Source: Odontesthes bonariensis
Taxonomy: Eukaryota > Chordata > Actinopteri > Atheriniformes > Atherinopsidae
Reading direction: 5' to 3'
Assembly: GCF_027942865.1 (NCBI RefSeq)
Contig: NC_134524.1
Span: 2,516,536-2,580,535 of the forward strand
DNA: 64,000 nucleotides
Part shown: piece after piece, positions 1 to 9,857 of the stretch
Numbering within the stretch: the stretch's first letter is position 1
Layout of the letters: the number at the start of each line of letters is the position of its first letter
Translations under genes and position numbers: made by a program
Notes under the pieces: model-generated
The model's input: only the letters and a program-made list of their open reading frames with translations
Told to the model about the DNA's origin: nothing
Database searches by the model: none

Positions 1-509
1 AAGTCAGGAAAAAAAATAAACAGCTGATGGATGAGTACAATTTGACACAAATTATAAAAGGAGCGACAAGAATAACAAATAAGTCAAATACAACAATTGA
101 TCTAATATTTACTAATAATCCTGAAAGAATCTCTAAGACTTTGATGAGGTGGCTCGGGCATCTGGTTAGGACGCCTCCCTTGTGAGGTGTTCCGTGCCCG
201 TCCCACTGGGAGGAGACCCAGGACACGTTGGAGAGACTGTTTCTCAGCTGGCCTGGGAACGCCTCGGGGTCCCCCTAGAAGAGCTGGAGGAAGTGGCCGG
301 GGACAGGGACGTCTGGGTTTCTCTGCTCAAGCTGCTGCCCCCGCGACCCGACCCCCGGACCAGCGGAAGATGATGGATAATGGACTTTTAATCTATTATC
401 TGGCCTGTCAGATCACAATTTTATCTTGTGCTCATGGAAAATTAAGAGGAAGCATTTAATGGCATCCACCAGAGGTCACCAGTTCTACTTCATACCCAAA
501 AGCCAGCAA
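1..509 (+). mobile_element. LINE-A fragment (CR1/L2/Jockey-group non-LTR retrotransposon), copy 1
   Basis: The same LINE appears at 63330-63565 (+) and at 49346-49560 (-). This copy starts inside the part after the endonuclease motif 'LLADFN', which is visible in the other copies, and runs into the region upstream of the RT seen at 43316-42069 on the minus strand. It is interrupted by an RTE tail at 143-382 and is cut off at about 510 by an ISL2EU-type element. No open frame remains. Clade assignment rests on the RT of the 42069-42545 copy and is approximate. Confidence 0.7.
143..388 (+). mobile_element. RTE-type LINE 3' end inserted in LINE-A
   Basis: This is about 240 bp with the fish RTE-like C-terminal coding signature (RWLGHL..., GRRPRTRW, LLPPRPDP) and a short GATG-type tail. 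It is flanked by 'gacttt' at 137-142 and 383-388. The uninterrupted site is preserved at about 63462-63480 in another LINE-A copy, where 'ctctaagacttttaatc' is continuous, so the insertion borders are supported by an internal control. It is severely 5'-truncated and cannot move by itself. Confidence 0.8.
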
Positions 510-642
510 CAATAGGAGGGTTTCAGTTGACGTCACTTCCGTATTTTTCTAAGCGCGCGAACCTAAGTGGTGGGCAACTGGAGCTGGAGCCCATTGAAAA
601 CACTGTTTTGTCTGCCACTTTTTGCCCAAAATACCTCAGTTT

Positions 643-870
643 TGTGCCGTTTTTGGATGTAGCAATTGGTCTAACCGAGAGAAGGGAAAGGGTTACTATC
701 GAGTACCTAAGGTAATCTCCCATAGAGGTGAGAAATGGAAAAAAAAAAACTCACAGAACAACGCCGCAAAGAGTGGATAGCTAACCTACGTTTACAGACT
801 GGAGGGGCTGAATCTGCAAATGCTCGTGTCTGCGGTGACCACTTCGTCAAAGGTATGTGGGAAATCTAAC
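643..870 (+). pseudogene. THAP zinc-finger exon remnant of ISL2EU transposase
   Basis: The translation shows the C2CH pattern of a THAP DNA-binding domain: C-x4-C near the start ([11 protein letters not shown]), a central tryptophan (EKW), a second tryptophan (KEWIANL) and the closing C-G-D-H-F. The frame breaks in an 11-A run at about 739-749: sequence before and after it is in different frames. The intact THAP exon of the related element is at 40578-40817 (-). In the family this domain binds the transposon ends. Here it is a relic next to the left terminal repeat. Confidence 0.7.
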
Positions 871-1395
871 TGTTTAGTAGTAGTGCAGTAAAGTATTATG
901 TTGTTAAATGCCAATCAACAGTAATGTAATACGGGCTACGTTTGGGCTTTGTTTTGAAGGCTGCCCCAGCGCGTTGTTAGCTACTGAGTCAGTGGACTGG
1001 GCTCCGACGGTCAAGTTGGGTTACCAAAACACAGAGCTAAGACACCGTCATCGGTGTTTCATGCGATCTCTGAGAGTGGTTGATCTAAACAAAACAAATC
1101 GTCACAATCTTCACGTTTCAGTAGTATCCACGAAGTGCTTAAGTGCTAACAGCGCACATTAGCTCCCAAGTTCTTGACAACAGAATCGCTCTCCCTCTCT
1201 CTTGTGCATTAGGCAACAAAGACACAATGTCAGCATTTGGATATTTGGATCTCGGCATTTTATGAAAACATGAATGCCAACATTCACAGCTCGGCATTCA
1301 ACATGTTAAGTTCGGCTTTACTGCCCAGCCCTGCACTACACACTGCATTTTCCACTGGGATAATGCACCGTAAACAACACAGAAAACAAACTTAC

Positions 1396-1716
1396 CCTGG
1401 CCAACACCAAAACACAATCATTCTGTAGACGTTTTACTCCGAGTTTGCTGATCCATCCGCTGTGGTAATAGTTGTATGCTTCCAAACTTTTGTGGGCCTT
1501 CATCTGTTGCTTGGTGTAGTAAGACGTCTGGAGAACCAGGTAGCTCGTCATGTCCACAGCCTCTATATTCGGCAAATCGTTCCGGTTTTGCGAAAATTCG
1601 GACATTTTCATTAAGTATGTGTCACGCCCAATGTATTTCTCACCTAACGCAAAATACCTTTCCCTATGTGCCGGCTCCAAACCACTACAATATTCACTCA
1701 TCTCCATAATCTCCAT
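1396..1716 (-). pseudogene. First exon of the YqaJ-type partner gene, orphaned
   Basis: An ATG at 1716 opens 107 codons ending at a plausible donor (AGG|GTAAGT, reading leftwards at 1396). The protein has ERYFALG, DMTSYLVLQTSYYT, MKAHKSLEAYNY and GW motifs, resembling residues 20-100 of the first exon at 35939-36279 in the full ISL2EU (ERYLEK, HDLYIYVV, LKASKSLDANKY). The downstream SWIM, nuclease and PHD exons have been deleted. The frame is open but there is no acceptor exon to join, so it is called a pseudogene fragment. Confidence 0.65.
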
Positions 1717-1812
1717 GTTGTTGCTGTGCTGTAGTCAAGCTTCCTGCCCACCAACTGAAATTTGTGCGCTCCCGTGATGACGTAACTGAAACCCTCCTAT
1801 TGAAAACACTAG

Positions 1813-2917
1813 TAGTGTTGCACCGATACCATTTTTTGGCCCCGATACGATACCTGGCTGTGCAGTATCGGCCGATACCGATACCATACCGATACCACTC
1901 TGTTTGAAAAAAAAAAAATTAATAATAATATATATATATATGAAGAGCTGCATACTACTTGGATGTAAAATGTAAAATCTTTATTAGTTTACAAGTTCAT
2001 AAAACACATGGGGTGGGGGGCTCTGATCTAATGGAGAGAGAGAAGGATTGGGAACGCAGGCTTCCTTGGTCGCGACACACACGACAGACTAACCCTTAAC
2101 ACAGCACACGGAATGAAAACCCACTACAAGTCAGGCTAGCTTCACTAGCTTTAAGGCACGCTTTAGACACAGCACACAGAGTCAACACACCACAAAACAC
2201 GCGGTTAACCTGCAGCATATGGCGCCCGTTTAACCACAGACCCGTCACTCCTCCCCACGCAACCCCACCAATCAATACCACATAACAATAGGCCGACCTA
2301 TACATAAACACTAAAACACAAAGTTAAAAGGAGAGGAATACTTAACTCGCCCACTTGGCGAGACCCTCCCCCGGGGTCTGAGCTTGTGCCGCCGCCCAAC
2401 TCCCCGGGGTAACGGCTTTGCTGGACGGCAAAGACGGTAACTGGCTGTCGGCTGGTAGTGCGCTGTCACGACCGCACAGGGAGCGATGGCGGCCCAGCAC
2501 TCTCTATCGTAGACCCTGTTTTGACTACAGGAAGCACCCAGCCTCCCCTCCTCACACTCGCGCTGCAAACTCCCCCTGGCTAGCTGTCTTCGTCGCCGGC
2601 AGCTCTAGATGACTGCGAACGGCACCCTCCCCAGCTGACAGAGTGCCGTGTCGCCAGACGTTTTGCTCCTCACACATAGAAAAAGCTGCCCTGGCATTGG
2701 TTAAGAGCGGCTATTGGCCCGCTCTCATTGGTCTGGAGCAGGCCAATAGCGACAGCTGCACAGTGATCACAACACAGTGTAGCGAGTGTCGGGAGACGTT
2801 CAAGTGTCATACAAGTATTGGAAATGGTGCGCTATTTGTTGGTACTCGCTGATACCGATACCACCATTTTAGTGCCGATCAGGGCCCGATACTGGTATCG
2901 GTATCGGTGCAACACTA
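1813..2917. mobile_element. hAT-like TIR element (non-autonomous)
   Basis: About 1.1 kb with terminal inverted repeats: 'tagtgttgcaccgatacca' at 1813 and its inverse ending at 2917. Both ends are followed by nested copies of the 'ggtatcg/cgatacc' motif, giving a hairpin-prone subterminal region. The flanks are 'aacactag' and 'aatgctag', an imperfect (6 of 8) candidate 8-bp duplication. The uninserted right arm at 41559-41572 has 'aatgctag' (minus strand) continuous with the downstream sequence. No transposase domain was recognised; the short frames in the GC-rich middle look spurious. Confidence 0.65.
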
Positions 2918-3134
2918 AATGCTAGCACTTGTTTCGTTCACCAAACAGATTGAGGATGATGTGTTCAAAGGGAAATTATATGTGGCTTATAATGTTGTAA
3001 AATGTGAGTTAAAGCCAGCTCAACTTTGGCTGTGATATGTTCATATGTTTAAGCTTTAAAATGTATGGTTTAAAATATGTGTGTATTTGAATGCTAAAAA
3101 AATGCTAAATATTGCAAAAAACAACAAAGACTAC

Positions 3135-3626
3135 TGTAGTGGCCGTTTGTCAAACAAATCAAATAAAACTTAAATTAAAGCAAATCAAACGAACACTTCA
3201 GGCACCATGGGCAGGTAATGTACGCAGGCAAGACATTGTCCAATTTCCAGGCAGAAGTTTTGAGTTGAGGCTGGTTTATTTGTTATTCCAGAAGAGCAAA
3301 CAACATCAACGTCTCTCTCGCACTGGTAAAAAACCATATGCCCATCACCCAGGTGCCTACACAGATCACCACCTACTTCCTACCTATATACAGGTGTGCC
3401 TATGCTCACTACTGCCCCCAAGTGTTCAAATCACATCAGTAAATAAATCAAAGAAAAAGACTAAACCTATAAAGCAAAGCAATTAACTAAACAAATAACT
3501 AGACAACAATATTAGCAAAATATCAATAATTAATGTGAGCAAAATAATAATGAAAACAATAAACAAATTAACCATTAAATGTACCATTACTCAAAAAGAA
3601 AAATAGTATAGCTCCAAACACTACCA
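3135..3626 (+). repeat. Candidate BEL/Pao 5' LTR
   Basis: The boundary is inferred from a TGTAGTG start and a CACTACCA end, together forming the short inverted termini expected of an LTR, and from the gag start about 30 bp downstream. It contains 'aataaa' motifs. The other arm has the same sequence (from about 41290 leftwards) until the ISL2EU insertion at 40955 interrupts it. No second LTR of this family is visible in the window, so the borders are provisional. Confidence 0.4.
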
Positions 3627-3657
3627 TATGTTATTCGTAACATAAAGTTAAACACGA

Positions 3658-4886
3658 GTGGCAACCATGTCTGAAACCAAAGATTCTGCAGGAGAAAAGG
3701 ACCTTACAACACTGAAAAGGAGGCGAGGACAAGCTAAAGCAGCTGTAACCAAGATGATAATGGCTGTGAATGTAAAAATCCGAGAAAACAAACCTGAAGA
3801 GTTGAAAGCAGCATTGGAAAGCCTCGACCAAGCCCTCACACAACTTCAAGAAGCACACAGATGTTATCATGATAGACTCACTGATGACATTGACAAAGAA
3901 GAGTTTGATGCCTATGAGAAGCTCATCTTGATGAGCGTTCATGATGTGCGTCATGAGGCTCTAGCCTGGCTGCATGAAGTGAAAGATGGAGCTGACGATC
4001 ATCCAGATGTTGAGGAAGATTTAGACGTCACAAACCAAAATGATTTAGTCAATGAACCTCAAGCCGACAAATGATGAAAATTCTGTGTCAGGAGAGCTAG
4101 AGATGAAGTGCTGCTTCAACGCAACAAAGAGGAGTTTGAACTGGAACTCCAGCGAATGCATCACAAGGCCGAGCTAGATGCACAGATACTACACAATGAA
4201 GAAAAGAAGCAAGCCCTGACTGCAGATTTCTATTCTACACCGAGAGCTGGCAGGATCCCTGCAATGACACAACCGTCACTTTCACCTATATCTAGGGATT
4301 CAATATCACAATTGCTAGAGTTTTCAAGGCAGCAGTATCAAGTCCAAGTAGACTCTCTTAAGCTCCCACCAAGGGATATGGTCAAGTTTGATGGAGACCC
4401 CCCTCCAGTATTGGAAGTTCATGAGGCTTTTCACCACAATGGTTAACTCGTCTACACCAGTACACCGAAGGAAAGGCTCGAGATGCCATAAGTCACTGCT
4501 TATACAACCCCAGTCCTAGTGCGGGTAGCAAGGAGGCACAACAAGATTCAGAAATCCTCATTCCATCTCACAAGCTTGGGTAGGAAAGGTTTTGAACTTT
4601 AAGGAGATAAGAGACAATGTGCAACTCAGAGACTTTGCAGACCAACTGAGAGGCTGTGAGGATACGCTTGCTGCCATGAAGTGTGAGGAAGAGCTCAGTG
4701 GTCGCCGCACATTGGTTGAGATCATTGGCAAGCTACCATCAGACCTCAGGGCCAAATGGTTGAATAAGAACTATGAAATTACAAAAGAAGAACATCTTCC
4801 GAAACTTGACGACGTTGTCAGCTTCGTAGAGACAGAGACAGATAACACATCTCATGGACAACAAGATTTTAGTCTATTTCATTTTA
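3658..4886 (+). pseudogene. Broken BEL/Pao gag (DUF1759-type)
   Basis: The start is MATMSETKDSAGEK at 3667-region. It shows a charged N-terminal helix-rich region, a FKFDGDP-type motif near 4390 (seen as MVKFDGDP) and a C-terminal part (LRDFADQL, ELSGRRTLVEIIGKLP, YEITKEEHLPKL) typical of the DUF1759 gag of BEL/Pao. At least two lesions break the frame: a private deletion of about 35 bp near 4105 (the right arm keeps the sequence) and a C-run shift at about 4400, shared by both arms. Structural protein of virus-like particles in intact relatives; not functional here. Confidence 0.7.
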
Positions 4887-5828
4887 AGTGGGCCAAATCG
4901 CTTTTATTAAAAGTAAACTAATGGAAATTGCTGCTGTGATTTGATTCTTTTAATAAGCCATGTAACTGGCTATGATCCAGGGTGTTGAACAGGTGTGATA
5001 CAGGTGTGTGGCCACAGCGTGCACATCTGATGCTGCTCACAGTGCTCCTCAGTGTGCTCAGGGAGCTTGTGTGTTTGTCCAGACACATGAAAAATTAGAG
5101 GGAAGGCAGCTAAGTATGATGGAGTATCCCTCAATGACGTCCACTATTTCTGCCTCCCTTCATATCAATGCTAACAGCCACCTAGCGATAGCCGCATCTG
5201 TTACGGTGTTTGCTGCTCGGAAGCAGGGGAGTGCTCGGGCTGCACTTCGGTCTGCACGGTTTACACAGCAGGCAGTGATACGAAGGGAGAGAAAATAGGG
5301 CCAAGCGATGTGAGCTCTGACTTTTTCTGGAGGGAGGGTTTTGTGATGCAAATGTATTACTCTTTTGAACGCATATTGTTTTGAGAAGCAAAACGCTTTA
5401 TTTTCGGGACCTTAGCAAACTAGCCGGACTACTTTCATCAACACCAAAACGAGGCTGGAACTCTGCTCACAGGACGCAGCAGGGGGGAAGAAGATGTTCA
5501 TAAATGATGTTGCTGATATGGGATGTCACACAGCTTCATGTCAAAAGAGGCGAACTATCCCTTTAATTTTGATGTGAATCTTTGTTTGTTCTTTAGTTTT
5601 TTGTCATGGTGTATTGTCTGTATGTTTTTATGATACCTGCCTGAGGACAACGGATGAAATTTAGCAGCTGTGCTAACTCCGGCATATTTACATGGATGCT
5701 TTGCTGATATGTTGATTAATGTGCAGAGTCCTAACCAAATAAATAAGAAATAAAATAAAAACCTCCTCCACACTGACCTGTGGCCCGGTGGACCCAGAGG
5801 ATGAGCGGGCTCGTTTCCTGGTGGAAGG
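4887..5828 (+). other. Duplicated non-coding stretch: TTAA-ended repeat and LINE/SINE-like tail
   Basis: No gene is supported. The 96-codon open frames at 5008-5298 and its mirror at 32218-32508 match no family I recognise and probably ride on the duplication. Near 5551-5566 'cgaactatccctttaa' resembles the end of a TTAA-targeting (Kolobok or piggyBac-like) fish repeat. 5572-5780 resembles a LINE or SINE tail ending in 'aaataaataag'. Positions 5641-5648 (ctgaggac) are the empty target of the hAT inserted in the other arm at 21297-31850. Confidence 0.5.
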
Positions 5829-6546
5829 GTTCTGCTCCTGGTTCTGCTCCTGGTTCAGTTCTTGGTCCTGCTCCTGGTTCAGCTCCTGGTTCTGCTCCTG
5901 GTTCTGCTCCTGGTTCAGTTCTTGGTCCTGCTCCTGGTTCAGCTCCTGGTTCTGCTCCTGGTTCTGCTCCTGGTTCTGCTCCTGGTTCTGCTCCTGGTTC
6001 AGCTCCTGGTTCAGCTCCTGGTTCAGCTCCTGGTTCTGCTCCTGCTTCAGTTCTTGGTTCAGCTCCTGGTTCAGCTCCTGGTTCAGCTCCTGGTTCAGCT
6101 CCTGGTTCAGTTCTTGGTTCAGCTCCTGCTTCAGTTCTTGGTTCTGCTCCTGGTTCTGCTCCTGCTTCTGCTCCTGCTTCAGTTCTTGGTTCAGCTCCTG
6201 GTTCAGCTCCTGGTTCAGCTCCTGGTTCAGTTCTTGGTTCTGCTCCTGGTTCTGCTCCTGCTTCAGTTCTTGGTTCTGCTCCTGGTTCTGCTCCTGTTTC
6301 AGTTCTTGGTTCTGCTCCTGGTTCAGCTCCTGGTTCTGCTCCTGGTTCTGCTCCTGGTTCTGCTCCTGGTTCAGCTCCTGGTTCAGCTCCTGGTTCAGCT
6401 CCTGGTTCAGCTCCTGGTTCAGCTCCTGGTTCAGCTCTTGGTTCTGCACCTGGTTCTGCTCCTGTTTCAGTTCTTGGTTCTGCTCCTGGTTCAGCTCCTG
6501 GTTCAGTTCTTGGTTCTGCTCCTGGTTCTGCTCCTGGTTCTGCTCC
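5829..6546 (+). repeat. 12-bp minisatellite, left arm
   Basis: Tandem 12-mers of the types ctcctggttcag, ctcctggttctg and ctcttggttcag, about 60 units. Because 12 is a multiple of three and the unit lacks stops in most frames, long open frames appear on both strands (N-Q-E repeats, A-E-P-G repeats, S-W-F repeats); these are artefacts. The mirror array at 20188-21110 has about 77 units, so the two arms differ in length by about 200 bp. Confidence 0.95.
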
Positions 6547-6582
6547 ATTCTGGTCCGACTGATGGACTCTGCAACTGTCAGC

Positions 6583-7054
6583 ACATAACAATAACAATTT
6601 TATGTTGTACACAGCTAGATAGATGACCTATACCCTTAAACCTATAGCCACACTATATCGACAGTTCAGTGTAGGCATTAGGATGGAAAAGAAATTATAG
6701 TTTGAGTTGTGAAACTAGTCTTAACTCTAATGTCCTCATTATGTGATCTTCACTCATACATAGTTCTGTTAAATAATTTTTAAATATGTTGAGTTTTAAA
6801 TATGTTAAATCTGATTGCTATATTAGATTGATCAATATTCAGTTTTTTTTATTTTTTATGAATATTTTAATATGGCCATATACATCATGCATTGGGTATG
6901 ATTTCAGCATCAGATTATTAAAAGATGATGCAGTGAAATGACTTGAAAATCACCACAGAGGTAGCTGGGGACATATAGAACAAGAATCTGGTGGAGTTTG
7001 CAGAAAACAATCCTTTTTTTATTTTTTATGAAAGTTTCAACACCCATCCTAAAA
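6583..7054. other. No gene seen
   Basis: AT-rich unique-looking sequence just inside the palindrome arm. The homology with the opposite arm stops at about 6582/20147. I see no domain, splice-consistent exon or transposon end here. Confidence 0.6.
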
Positions 7055-7135
7055 GCGTTTTACTCCTCAGCAGTGGAGAGCACCTTGACAGGGTCCATCA
7101 TCACCTGGTACGGAAATGCCACAGTGCGTGAACGC
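7055..7135 (+). pseudogene. Short LINE reverse-transcriptase C-terminal remnant
   Basis: A 27-codon stretch reads AFYSSAVESTLTGSI then TWYGNATV, the pattern found downstream of the RT in fish LINEs (FY-x-x-x-x-ES-L-T-x-x-I-x-x-WYG). There is no start, and the frame is lost on both sides. The clade cannot be assigned. Confidence 0.5.
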
Positions 7136-7185
7136 TGTATTCGTATAGTGTCCATCAAAAACCTTATTACGTTATGATAGAAAAA

Positions 7186-7775
7186 CTTGCATATGTAAGC
7201 ACTTTGAAGTGAAATGTTGACCCAAATGTCCATTATTCTTGGCAATGGATTACATGGACATATATTTGGTACCACTTAGTCATGCCTGAACAAAGAACCA
7301 ATAGATTTTACTGTACAATTTTGGAGCTAGGGCCCTTCAAAAACACAACATTGCATTTTAACAGACACAAAAATCAAGTACAGTGCTTATCCAGATGTTC
7401 ATTATTATTAACAATGAATCACATGGACATACTGACAGCTCCACTGAGTTATGCCTGGAAGAGGACTTAGTAGATTTTACTGTAAGAATTTGGAATAATT
7501 GTCCTAATAACTCACGTTATGATGGGCAAAACTTGCATATGTAAGCACTTTGAAGTGAAATGTTGACCCAAATGTCAATTATTCTTAGCAATGGAGTACA
7601 TGGACATACTGACAGTACCACTGAGTCCTTCCTGAACAAAGAACCAATAGATTTTACTGTACAATTTTGGAGCTAAGGTCCTTCAAAAACCTCACACATC
7701 ATGATTTCTAAACGACAAAAACTTGAATATGCAAGATGTTTGAAGTGAAATTCTGATCCAAACGTTAATTATTAT
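7186..7775 (+). repeat. Degenerate tandem repeat, about 170-190 bp unit
   Basis: The phrase 'acttgcatatgtaagcactttgaagtgaaatg' followed by 'ccaaatgt..attatt', 'acatggacatactgac', 'gaacaaagaaccaatagatttt' and 'ttggagctaggtccttcaaaaac' recurs. The best copies begin at 7186 and 7529 (343 bp apart), with poorer copies near 7365 and 7727. This suggests a unit of roughly 170-190 bp in alternating A-B form. No coding content. Confidence 0.7.
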
Positions 7776-7789
7776 TTGCTATATATATA

Positions 7790-7889
<100 letters not shown>

Positions 7890-8153
7890 CATCTATTCAC
7901 ATAGGCCTATTATTATATAGCAAGCATATTGGGGACGCATTTTCGAGTGTGGGAGTGGTTTATTTACGTTTACACTGTGCTAAAGCCTGCTGTAACTCGC
8001 TCATCTGGCAGTGCATTTACGATGGTCAAGCTAGCCGCCATTCCCAGCCGCCACTCTTTCACACGTCGTTTAGGCGTTTAGGTTAGAACTAATAACGTTG
8101 TGTCGCGCCGTTTAAAACCGTAGTAGTAGAGAATATGAGCGCATGTGAAAGTT

Positions 8154-9711
8154 TTTTTTTTTTTTCTTCTTTTTTTCTTTTTTTTTTTTTATTCAAATAT
8201 GTCACATAGACAAAACAATGACATACTCAGAAGTAAACAATTATTATTTTTAACTTTACATATTCACACCTCCACATATAGAAAAACAACTTGAAGGATC
8301 TTAAATGCCCAAGATAAAAACAATAAATAAAAAAAGGGGGATAATAAATAATAATAATAAAAATAAATGAATAAAATAAATAACTTCTAAACAGTTACAA
8401 GAGGTCAGGACAGGTTAAGATCTTCTATGAGTGTGTATAATTTATTTGCATGGGGATTATTTATATGTTTCAAACATTTTTGTAATGAGGATATATTATT
8501 TTTTAATGCAAGCCATGAAGGTGGGGATTTGGCATATCGACACTTGTGAATATAAAATTTTGTGATGATGATGAGGTTATTTATCAAGAACTCTGTTTTC
8601 TTATCTTTGAGGATTACGCCTACTTGGATATCTTGAAAAGACCAAAAATCTGTGCTCATGGAACTGGATGATAATAAGTCATGTAGAGATTTCCACAAAT
8701 TTTGGACAGTCTCACATTCATAAAATAGGTGTTCTGTTGTTTCCAAATTTATTTTGCAGTTATAACAGTTTTCTACAACAAATTTAAATCTTCTTTTTAA
8801 AAATTCATTTGAGGGATAGATGTTGTTTATACTTTTGAAATGAACTTCTTTACATTTTGGGGGAACTGGGAATTTGAAGTATTTTGTCCGAATATTTGAT
8901 TTTTCACATTTGTTATAATCCCTAAGAATGAATGAGCTTCTTGCTATACCTGGGTATAAGGTGTTTACTGAATACTGTCTTAAAAATTTATTGTTACATT
9001 TATCACTTACTAGGTCCAAATCATCTAATTTTATTTTATGTAAATTTGGAGTTGGAATGATCAAGATATTGTTCTTTACGGATTGGATAAGGGCTTGTGG
9101 GATATTATGTATAACTTTCCTATAAGTCGCACTGGAACAACTCAAGCTATATTTAGCATTAAAATAATTCAATTCAAGAATGTTTCCATTATCATCCATT
9201 ATGTGTCTAACAGACCAAATTTGTTTAGTCATCCAGTCTTCCATAAACACAGACTTCCTTCCACTCAATATTACCCGATTATTCCACAATGGTACATTAT
9301 GAGGGCTGAAATTATGCTTGAACATCAGTTTCCAATTTAACAAAAGCTGTTGATGAAATTTGGATAATTTTATGGGCAGTTTTGAGATTTCAAAATCACA
9401 GACTAAGAGAAAATCAATGCCTCCAACTTTCTTAAAAACAAGAGAAGGTAGCGAGAACCATATCTCATCATCATTTCTTAAAAAAGAACGAAGCCATTTG
9501 ATCTTCAATATACCATTCATAATTTCAAAATCAATTGCTTTTAAACCACCATCCTCATAATCCTTTATCAAATCTCCATTTTTGATGTAGTGATGCTTAT
9601 TTTTCCATATGAAATTAAAGTTCATTCTATTGATTTCTTTTATAATTCTAGGTGGGATGGCGAGGGAGTATGCTGGATAAATCAATCTGGATAATGATTC
9701 AACCTTGGTTT
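8154..9711 (-). mobile_element. 5'-truncated L1-clade retrotransposon
   Basis: The element reads on the minus strand and ends in a poly-A tail (poly-T at 8154-8190). It is flanked by a perfect 15-bp duplication, gcgcatgtgaaagtt, at 8139-8153 and 9712-9726. The sequence outside joins cleanly when one copy is removed. The long duplication, poly-A tail and 5' truncation are the hallmarks of target-primed reverse transcription. The long open frame suggests a fairly recent insertion. It sits between the zinc-finger gene 1 first exon and the minisatellite. Confidence 0.93.
8405..9711 (-). pseudogene. L1 ORF2 C-terminal portion
   Basis: An open frame of about 435 codons runs from the truncation point to a stop at 8405. 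It lacks the endonuclease and RT active site. It shows the post-RT region (LIYPAYSLAIPP, FNFIWKNK, DGGLKAIDF) and a C-terminal zinc-binding zf-RVT motif (CYNCKINLETTEHLFYEC). In full-length L1 this is the nucleic-acid-binding tail of the RT protein. The truncated copy cannot transpose. Confidence 0.9.
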
Positions 9712-9857
9712 GCGCATGTGAAAGTTAAGTGGCGGCTGCCTTAACGGCGGATGAACGAGTGGCGGCTCACTTGACCGCAGTATTATCACGGCAGGCCTCG
9801 AGCGGAGGACGTAAAAGCCGTTGAGGCTAACAGAAAGCGGATTGAGGATGAGGCCCG

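Larger units (their letters stand above)
513..1799. mobile_element. Internally deleted ISL2EU-type DNA transposon
   Basis: About 1.29 kb bounded by inverted repeats: 'aataggagggtttcagttga' at the left (511) and the reverse complement of the same motif at the right (ending about 1800), with TA at each border. Inside, a THAP-domain exon points inward from the left and the first exon of the YqaJ-type partner gene points inward from the right. This is the same convergent arrangement as the full-length ISL2EU at 35802-40954, in the opposite orientation. The DDE core and the nuclease core are both missing, so this is a two-ended deletion derivative that could only be mobilised in trans. Confidence 0.75.
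2918..4886 (+). mobile_element. BEL/Pao LTR retrotransposon fragment (LTR plus gag), left-arm copy
   Basis: A candidate LTR is followed by a BEL/Pao gag and then an abrupt switch at about 4887 to unrelated sequence. The inverted copy lies in two pieces, 41572-40956 and 33757-32640, split there by an L1 and an ISL2EU insertion. Protease, RT and integrase are absent in both. The same gag-to-other junction and the same gag frameshift occur in both copies, so this shortened form existed before the arms were duplicated. Confidence 0.7.
1..6582 (+). repeat. Left arm of large palindrome (inverted duplication)
   Basis: Read forward, this segment recurs in reverse complement in the right arm between 49560 and 20147. 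Matching blocks seen by eye are 1-142 with about 49560-49420, 389-461 with 49420-49338, 462-509 with 43316-43269, 2918-3469 with 41572-40956, 3805-5640 with 33757-31859, and 5641-6582 with 21296-20147. The gaps between blocks are mostly transposons present in only one arm. The arm includes LINE, BEL/Pao and minisatellite sequence. Identity appears high in the blocks but was not calculated. Confidence 0.85.

Noticed and set aside
2311-2852. Protein-coding frames in the GC-rich middle of the 1813-2917 element
   Set aside because: No domain, overlapping on both strands, and inside a terminal-repeat element.
5008-5298. 96-codon frame conserved at 32218-32508
   Set aside because: Conservation is explained by the palindrome; no recognisable domain and the surrounding sequence is equally conserved.
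5688-6626. Long open frames of N-Q-E, A-E-P-G, S-W-F and L-V-Q repeats over the minisatellite
   Set aside because: They arise on both strands in several frames from a 12-bp unit without stops; no start context, domain or independent support.
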